Below are positions 1 through 4,502 of a DNA stretch of 12,128 nt, in pieces (positions within the stretch are counted from its first letter, which is position 1; every line of letters begins with the position of its first letter). Under the pieces are notes generated by a model. It was not told where the DNA came from. It did no database searches and worked only from the letters and a program-made list of their open reading frames with translations. Origin of the DNA: Minisyncoccota bacterium (GTDB lineage Bacteria > Patescibacteriota > Minisyncoccia > Phycocordibacterales > UBA9973); NCBI GenBank assembly GCA_017984185.1, contig JAGNZX010000011.1:1-12128 (forward strand), read 5' to 3'. The translations under genes were made by a program, and so were the position numbers.

Positions 1-533
1 AGACCAAAATCTACATAAGTTTTGATTGGGAAAAGTTCATTTTTATGAAGACCAAACTCGCAACCCCAACCCATCCATTTGCTTTTTTCAGAAATTTCAT
101 CCACACCAAGAGTATAATCTTCGACGACTTTGACCTGAGCTTGTGGATATTGCGCATACATCTGGGTCTCGATCAAACCCTTAATACGCGAAGGGGTGCG
201 TATATAAAAATGCACTTGTCCACCAAGCGAAACGATTTCTAAAGAAAACCAAAGCCAAACGGCTCCTTGCCAATACTCTTCTTTCCCGCCCTTTTCACTC
301 CAATGATAAAGTGCGTTAGTAAAAAAAAGCTCCATAGCTTTTGGGCTACGCAATACATCACGTGGTGGCACAATCTCTAATAAAACATATTCAATTCCAG
401 AAATAAAATCCTGCCGAATATAATGGAGCCACATCTTCCATGTCATTTTACCCAAAAATACAACCCCCAACAGAGGTAAAATTCCATATATCAGAAATTT
501 ATAGAGGTAAAAAAGTATAATATCTACTATCAT
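1..533 (-). CDS. CPR-type membrane protein of secretion/conjugation loci (partial)
   Basis: An open frame of 177 codons begins with ATG at 533 and runs off the left edge without a stop, so only the N-terminus is visible. Residues about 4-27 form one hydrophobic membrane segment, followed by a soluble domain containing VLLEIVPPRDVLRSPKAMEL, WLWFSLEIVSLGGQVHFYIR and ETQMYAQYPQAQ. This pattern (a 'VLLEI' strand, a proline turn, an 'AME.ff' helix, an 'EIVS..G.vHFyIR' strand pair, a 'YAQYP' motif) matches, from memory, an uncharacterised membrane protein family of CPR bacteria that is often encoded beside VirD4/TraG-like or VirB4-like ATPases. The start lies 14 nt after the stop of the regulator gene upstream, so it is probably the third gene of an operon with typA. 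Its function is unknown; a role in a surface or DNA-transfer apparatus is inferred from family context only. No Shine-Dalgarno sequence precedes the ATG. Confidence 0.72.
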   Translation of the reverse strand, partial: MIVDIILFYLYKFLIYGILPLLGVVFLGKMTWKMWLHYIRQDFISGIEYVLLEIVPPRDVLRSPKAMELFFTNALYHWSEKGGKEEYWQGAVWLWFSLEIVSLGGQVHFYIRTPSRIKGLIETQMYAQYPQAQVKVVEDYTLGVDEISEKSKWMGWGCEFGLHKNELFPIKTYVDFG

Positions 534-546
534 ACTTCTATTTTAT

Positions 547-1575
547 CTAAACCACAGTGTAAAGTCCACTCTTGTTCTTTTTGAAATACTTTGGATTAAC
601 TAAATTCACAAGAATTGTATTCTTTTTGAAATATCTTTCTTTGTTTACCTTGATTACAATATCTTCTTTGGTGAGTGGTCCTTCCCGCTTTAAAATATCA
701 CGAATGACTTCGCGAGCTATACCAGCCTTGTATCCCCACTCAGCAAGAGCATACATTCCTCGTCCCACCAAAACGAACCGGGAATCTTTTATAAGCTCGT
801 TGTGACAGGTAGCGTAATGAATTTTTTTATTAAAGGTTTTAGAAATAGCGTCAGCAACTTCTTTAAAATGCAGGGGTGTCCCGTGTCGTCGCATAACCAA
901 AAAAGCGTAATCTTTGACTCCGCGAGTGCGTATGTTTGGGGAACTAGTTTTACCCCACTCACCAAGTGGATTTTTAGAAACCACTTTTGACATAGACAGC
1001 CATCTCTTGGCAATCTCTTCGTTTTTATATTGATCAGCGACATCCTTCATTTGTTCAAAAAATTTCTTGATCATGTCTGTCTCTGGGACCAGGTCTTCGT
1101 CTTTCAAAGTCGCATAAAGTTTTCGTAGTGAATCATGCACTTTGTTTGCTGTTTCGTCATCAATACTCCAACGCACATGAAAATGTTCATCTTCTTTGTG
1201 TTTACGAAAAGCATCGCTCAAAACTAAATAAAAATGAATATGATTTTGAGTAGACTTATCCTTTGATATGTGTGACAAAAGATCTTGTTCTGAAACTACT
1301 GAACCAAGCTTGTGAACAAGTTGTTTTAATTCATCAAATACTGCTTGCTCGCCCTTAAATGCAGCAGATTTTTTTATCAACGAGAGGGCCACATTTTCGA
1401 TTTGTCGGACACGTTCACGAGTAATATTATATTTTTTACCAATTTCCTCGAGAGTCTTGCGATTACCTTCTGCTGTTAACCCAAAACGGTGCATAACAAC
1501 ATCGCTCGCACGATCTTGAAGATGTGAAGTTATTTTTTTAGTTATTTTTTTTGGTTTGAAAGATATTGTTGGCAT
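547..1575 (-). CDS. Sigma-70 region 4 + HARE-HTH DNA-binding regulator
   Basis: This 342-residue protein is a probable DNA-binding transcription regulator. Residues about 18-70 closely match sigma-70 region 4, the -35-recognising helix-turn-helix, with HRFGL at 29-33 and TLEEIGKKYNITRERVRQIE at 41-60. There is no region 2 or 3, so it cannot melt a promoter as a normal sigma factor does. Residues about 73-200 are helical and charged and I do not recognise them. Residues about 217-290 (DYAFLVMRRHGTPLHFKEVA at 222-241, then a GRGMYALAEWG turn) resemble the HARE-HTH winged helix also found in the RNA polymerase delta subunit. A second winged-helix-like unit may occupy about 287-341. The start is 5 nt after the typA stop, so the two are surely co-transcribed. 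It may modulate RNA polymerase or bind specific promoters; the targets cannot be told from sequence. The stop codon is TAG. Confidence 0.82.
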   Translation of the reverse strand: MPTISFKPKKITKKITSHLQDRASDVVMHRFGLTAEGNRKTLEEIGKKYNITRERVRQIENVALSLIKKSAAFKGEQAVFDELKQLVHKLGSVVSEQDLLSHISKDKSTQNHIHFYLVLSDAFRKHKEDEHFHVRWSIDDETANKVHDSLRKLYATLKDEDLVPETDMIKKFFEQMKDVADQYKNEEIAKRWLSMSKVVSKNPLGEWGKTSSPNIRTRGVKDYAFLVMRRHGTPLHFKEVADAISKTFNKKIHYATCHNELIKDSRFVLVGRGMYALAEWGYKAGIAREVIRDILKREGPLTKEDIVIKVNKERYFKKNTILVNLVNPKYFKKNKSGLYTVV

Positions 1576-1580
1576 ATTTT

Positions 1581-3383
1581 TTAACGTTTACTTTTTGATC
1601 GTTCTACTTCAGTAAGAAATTTTTTACGTAATCGGACAGAATTTGGTGTGATTTCTAAATATTCATCTCCACTCATCACCTCGAGTCCTCTTTCGATACT
1701 CAAACCAAAGATCGGATTTAAGGTGATAGCTTCATCAGTACCGGAAGCTCGCATGTTGGTCAATTGTTTTCCTTTGGTTGGGTTGACGGACATGTCTTCA
1801 CCCTTCAAAACATTACCCATGATCATACCTTCGTAAACTTCCGTTCCATGACCTACATATAATATACCACGTTCTTGTAAATTTGCAAGTGAAAAGGCTA
1901 CAGCCTTACCATTGGCCATCGAAACCATCGATCCATACTCTCTTTTTTTGATCTCTCCGGCGTATTCATTGAAGCCAGTAACTCTAGAAGACATGATACC
2001 TTCCCCTTTTGTGTCAATGATAAATTCGCCTCGATAACCCAAAAGTCCTCGAGTGGGTATGTCAAAAATTATCCTTGCAATACCATGCTTTTCTGCCATA
2101 TCTTTCATTATTCCCCGTCTTTTTCCTATCTTTTCAATCACGCTCCCAGAAGATTCCATCGGCACATCTATGACCAATTCTTCATAAGGTTCAGTCTTTT
2201 TACCATTCTCTTCTTTTATTATAACCTCAGGTTCAGAGACTTGCATTTCAAAGCCCTCTCGGCGCATATTTTCTAGCAAAATAGCCACATGAAGCTCGCC
2301 TCGGCCGTAAACTTTAAAGAAACTAGGACCTGTTTTATCCCCTTGGTCAGGTGAAAAATCTACTCGCAAACCAACGTTGATCTCTAGTTCTTTTTCCAAT
2401 CTTTCTTTGATTTGTCTTGAAGTCAAAAGTTTACCTTCACGTCCAGCAAAAGGAGAATCGTTGACTAAAAAGTTTAGAGACAGAGTCGGTTCGTCGATAG
2501 CGATTGCTGGCAACTGTTCGACTGATTCATCTTCACACAAAGTCTCGCCGATATAAATATCTGGAATACCCGCTAACAGCACCACATCCCCTGCTTCGGC
2601 AGATTGAACTTCTTTGCGGGTGATACCTTCGAAAATAAAAAGCTTGGTAATTTTACCTTTTCTTGTTCCGTGAATACCTTTTACCAATATCGTGCTTCCA
2701 GAAATAATTTTTCCAGAATAAATACGAGCCACCGCCATACGTCCAAGGAAATTGTCGTAACCCAAGTTGAAAACTTGTGCTGACATCTTTTTTTCACTCG
2801 CCTCTGGAGCAACTGGTGGAACTTTTTCTAAAATTAAATCTAGGAGTGGAGATAGATCTTTGGAATCATCGCCTATTTTGGCAAAAGCTTTTCCTTCACG
2901 CCCAATTGCAAAAATAGTTTCGAAGTTTGCTTGCTCATCGCTCGCTCCAAGTTCAAAAAATAAATCTAAAACTTCGTCGTGCACTCGGTGCGCATCAGCA
3001 GCAGGTTTGTCTATTTTGTTTATAACTACGATTGGTTTGAGTCCGAGTTCTAGAGATTTTTTCAAAACGAAACGAGTCTGAGGCATTGGTCCTTCTACTG
3101 CATCCACCAACAAAAGCACAGAATCAATCGCTCGAAGCACTCGTTCAACCTCAGAACCGAAATCCGCGTGCCCAGGAGTATCGACTATATTTATCTTCGT
3201 ATCCTTGTATATGATCGAAGTATTTTTGGAATAAATAGTAATGCCACGTTCCTTTTCAAGGGCGTTGGAGTCCATAGACAATCCCTCGTCTTGCAATCCA
3301 CCATTTTGCTTCATTAAAGCATCGGTAAGGGTTGTCTTGCCGTGGTCCACGTGAGCGATAATTGCGATATTTCTGATTTGCAT
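1581..3383 (-). CDS. typA: Translational GTPase TypA/BipA
   Basis: This 600-residue protein has the usual length of TypA/BipA, a ribosome-associated GTPase of the EF-G superfamily that acts in ribosome assembly and stress adaptation. GTPase motifs are intact: G1 AHVDHGKT at 10-17, G2 ERGITI at 45-50, G3 DTPGH at 68-72 and G4 NKID at 122-125. Downstream are the EF-Tu-like beta-barrel domain, an EF-G domain III/V-like part with GRGELHVAILLENMRREGFE, and the TypA-specific C-terminal domain with RGLLGYRGEF, NMRASGTDEA and EYLEITPNSVRLRK. EF-G domain IV is absent, as expected for the family. The ATG at 3383 is supported by the immediate start of the GTPase domain. It is the first gene of a minus-strand operon with the sigma-4/HARE gene (5-nt gap). 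A promoter-like sequence and a terminator-like hairpin lie upstream. There is no Shine-Dalgarno sequence. Confidence 0.97.
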   Translation of the reverse strand: MQIRNIAIIAHVDHGKTTLTDALMKQNGGLQDEGLSMDSNALEKERGITIYSKNTSIIYKDTKINIVDTPGHADFGSEVERVLRAIDSVLLLVDAVEGPMPQTRFVLKKSLELGLKPIVVINKIDKPAADAHRVHDEVLDLFFELGASDEQANFETIFAIGREGKAFAKIGDDSKDLSPLLDLILEKVPPVAPEASEKKMSAQVFNLGYDNFLGRMAVARIYSGKIISGSTILVKGIHGTRKGKITKLFIFEGITRKEVQSAEAGDVVLLAGIPDIYIGETLCEDESVEQLPAIAIDEPTLSLNFLVNDSPFAGREGKLLTSRQIKERLEKELEINVGLRVDFSPDQGDKTGPSFFKVYGRGELHVAILLENMRREGFEMQVSEPEVIIKEENGKKTEPYEELVIDVPMESSGSVIEKIGKRRGIMKDMAEKHGIARIIFDIPTRGLLGYRGEFIIDTKGEGIMSSRVTGFNEYAGEIKKREYGSMVSMANGKAVAFSLANLQERGILYVGHGTEVYEGMIMGNVLKGEDMSVNPTKGKQLTNMRASGTDEAITLNPIFGLSIERGLEVMSGDEYLEITPNSVRLRKKFLTEVERSKSKR

Positions 3384-3404
3384 AATTGTTTAAAATTTAG
3401 TGAA

Positions 3405-3437
3405 AGAAAAAAGCCCCATAAAACGTCAGAGCTTTTC
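3405..3437 (-). terminator. Rho-independent terminator between vanY-like gene and typA
   Basis: On the minus strand GAAAAGCTC (3437-3429) pairs with GGGCTTTTTTC, whose run of six T is the complement of 3407-3412. The loop is about 11-13 nt. The stem of about 8 bp contains one G-T pair and is followed by the T-tract. It lies 36 nt after the stop of the carboxypeptidase gene, so it most simply ends that transcript. It could also act in the leader of typA if the promoter-like sequence at 3450-3478 is used. Confidence 0.6.
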
Positions 3438-3449
3438 AAACACTCCTCT

Positions 3450-3478
3450 ATAATAACATACTTTATAGAAAACTACAA
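3450..3478 (-). promoter_or_regulatory. Candidate typA promoter
   Basis: On the minus strand a -35-like TTGTAG (3478-3473) is separated by exactly 17 nt from a -10-like TATTAT (3455-3450), predicting a start near 3442-3444. The -35 box overlaps the stop codon of the upstream carboxypeptidase gene. The leader to the typA ATG would be about 59 nt and would contain the terminator-like hairpin at 3405-3437. The call rests on consensus match only. Confidence 0.35.
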
Positions 3479-4207
3479 ATTTTTAGAACTTTCTTTTTGA
3501 TCATTAAAGTATTCTTGGACACTGATCTTTTGGTCAAAGATTTTTTTAGCAATTTCTGTCCCTAAAAATCGATAATGCCACGGTTCATAATCATACCCAG
3601 TAATTTCTGTTTTATTTTTTGGATAGCTCAACACAAAACCATATTTATATGCATTGGCTCGTAGCCAAAGATCCTCGGCTGTTCCATCAAATTTATCGCT
3701 AGCACTAATATAGTTTATAGATTTTCCACTTATGTCTAGTGTCGTGCCAAGCTGGTGTTCGGAATGCAATGGTTCGGCAATTCTGTCTTTGGCTTTTTCA
3801 CCTTTTAGCAACATCAAGGCTTTATAAAGAGTTGATTGCGTTTCACTACTCCGAAAACCCGATGTAACTGCCAAGTTTATATTTTCGAGAGACGCATCGT
3901 CAAACATCTTGATTAAATTTTTTAAAACATCTTTTTTCAGACAAATTCGATAACTCGATCGCACATCTTTGGAAATATTTACAAGATCTTTTGGAACATA
4001 TCTATCCGGCAAAGAAATATTTTTATTGACTTGCACCGCAAGCTCATCATTAAAGCTTTTACCATCCCCTTTCGGGCAAAAATTTCCCCCATTAGCATTG
4101 GCAAAAAGATAATCTTGAATATCGATACCTAAACTTGGAGCCAGAAAGAAACCTAGCAGAAAAATAGCAACACTAATTAAAACAAGAGATAAAAATAATT
4201 TTTTCAT
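3473..4207 (-). CDS. Membrane-anchored VanY-type D,D-carboxypeptidase (M15)
   Basis: A zinc-dependent D-alanyl-D-alanine carboxypeptidase of the VanY/peptidase M15B type, which trims the terminal D-Ala of peptidoglycan stem peptides. With ATG at 4207 the protein has 244 residues. Residues 1-23 (MKKLFLSLVLISVAIFLLGF...) are a signal anchor, which places the domain outside the membrane. Family motifs are SGFRS (116-120), SEHQLGTTLDIS (149-160) and YEPWHYR (207-213). The zinc ligands would be H151, D158 and H211, with E208 as catalytic base, so the enzyme looks active. An in-frame GTG at 4243 would add 12 residues (VTESLSTHKKFN) encoded by the duplicated tRNA-Tyr 3' end. I reject that start because those residues precede the signal anchor and derive from tRNA-like DNA. 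No Shine-Dalgarno sequence is visible. The stop is TAG. Confidence 0.92.
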   Translation of the reverse strand: MKKLFLSLVLISVAIFLLGFFLAPSLGIDIQDYLFANANGGNFCPKGDGKSFNDELAVQVNKNISLPDRYVPKDLVNISKDVRSSYRICLKKDVLKNLIKMFDDASLENINLAVTSGFRSSETQSTLYKALMLLKGEKAKDRIAEPLHSEHQLGTTLDISGKSINYISASDKFDGTAEDLWLRANAYKYGFVLSYPKNKTEITGYDYEPWHYRFLGTEIAKKIFDQKISVQEYFNDQKESSKNL

Positions 4208-4217
4208 ATTAAATTTT

Positions 4218-4238
4218 TTGTGCGTCGAGAGGGATTCG
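4218..4238. repeat. Displaced copy of the tRNA-Tyr 3' end (direct repeat, att-like)
   Basis: These 21 bp (beginning ttgtgcgtcgagag and ending ggattcg) are identical to 4367-4387, which comprise the last 18 nt of tRNA-Tyr plus the 3 nt downstream of it. The copies lie 149 bp apart in the same orientation. Such a duplicate of a tRNA 3' end is the classic footprint of a tyrosine-recombinase integration site, but no integrase or cargo is present between the copies. A simple local duplication is an alternative. The repeat reaches to within 11 bp of the carboxypeptidase ATG. Confidence 0.75.
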
Positions 4239-4247
4239 GTCACAGAT

Positions 4248-4265
4248 ATTTTTCTACTGAAAAAT
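4248..4265. repeat. Short perfect hairpin
   Basis: A perfect 7-bp inverted repeat, atttttc and gaaaaat, flanks the loop tact. It is A+T-rich and sits just inside the att-like repeat. It could fold on either strand. No long T-tract follows it, so I do not call it a terminator. Confidence 0.5.
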
Positions 4266-4319
4266 TCTGCTACCCCGACTCGCGCCGTCGCGCTCCGTCT
4301 TTCTCACCCCTCCTGCCGT

Positions 4320-4371
4320 CACAATGATGCTCCACTCAAATAGCTCCCAGCTATTTTCGTGAATCATTGTG
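4320..4371. repeat. Large imperfect palindrome abutting tRNA-Tyr
   Basis: Three nested stems are visible: cacaatgat (4320-4328) with atcattgtg (4363-4371), cac (4333-4335) with gtg (4359-4361), and aaatagct (4338-4345) with agctattt (4349-4356) around a CCC loop. That is about 20 paired bases in a 52-nt element. The outer arm includes the discriminator base and last acceptor base of tRNA-Tyr (4370-4371). No T-tract follows on the tRNA-coding strand, so it is not a canonical terminator. It could act in tRNA 3' processing or be part of a mobile repeat. Confidence 0.75.
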
Positions 4372-4452
4372 CGTCGAGAGGGATTCGAACCCCCGAAGCC
4401 CGAAGGCAACACGTTTACAGCGTGTCGTATTTGACCACTCTACCATCGACGC
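4370..4452 (-). tRNA. tRNA-Tyr (anticodon GUA)
   Basis: An 83-nt class II tRNA. The acceptor stem GCGTCGA pairs with TCGACGC and the discriminator is A. The anticodon stem ACACG/CGTGT encloses the loop CTGTAAA, giving anticodon GTA (Tyr). An extra arm of the tRNA-Tyr type (TGCCTTCGGGCTTC) lies between the anticodon and T arms, and the T loop is TTCGAAT. CCA is not encoded: the discriminator is followed by CAA, so CCA must be added enzymatically. It lies 50 nt downstream of the Clp ATPase gene on the same strand. Its 3' end is duplicated at 4218-4238. Confidence 0.96.
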
Positions 4453-4470
4453 AATATACCTAAATTAACA

Positions 4471-4487
4471 CAAAAAAAGCTTTTTTG
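4471..4487 (-). terminator. Weak terminator-like palindrome after the Clp ATPase gene
   Basis: The stretch aaaaaagctttttt (4473-4486) is a perfect palindrome and gives a seven-T run on the minus strand, 16-32 nt after the Clp ATPase stop. The stem is almost only A-T and its loop would be AGCT, so any terminator function is doubtful. Transcription may read through into tRNA-Tyr. Confidence 0.35.
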
Positions 4488-4502
4488 CATCTTTTCAGGT
4501 AT

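Noticed and set aside
45..242. Plus-strand open frame of 65 codons at the left edge
   Set aside because: It lies opposite the continuous minus-strand frame of 177 codons that has recognisable family motifs.
4248..4371. CRISPR array or integron attC site
   Set aside because: There is a single palindrome and a single 21-bp repeat pair, with no periodic repeats and spacers, no cas genes, and no integron core-site pair that I could identify.
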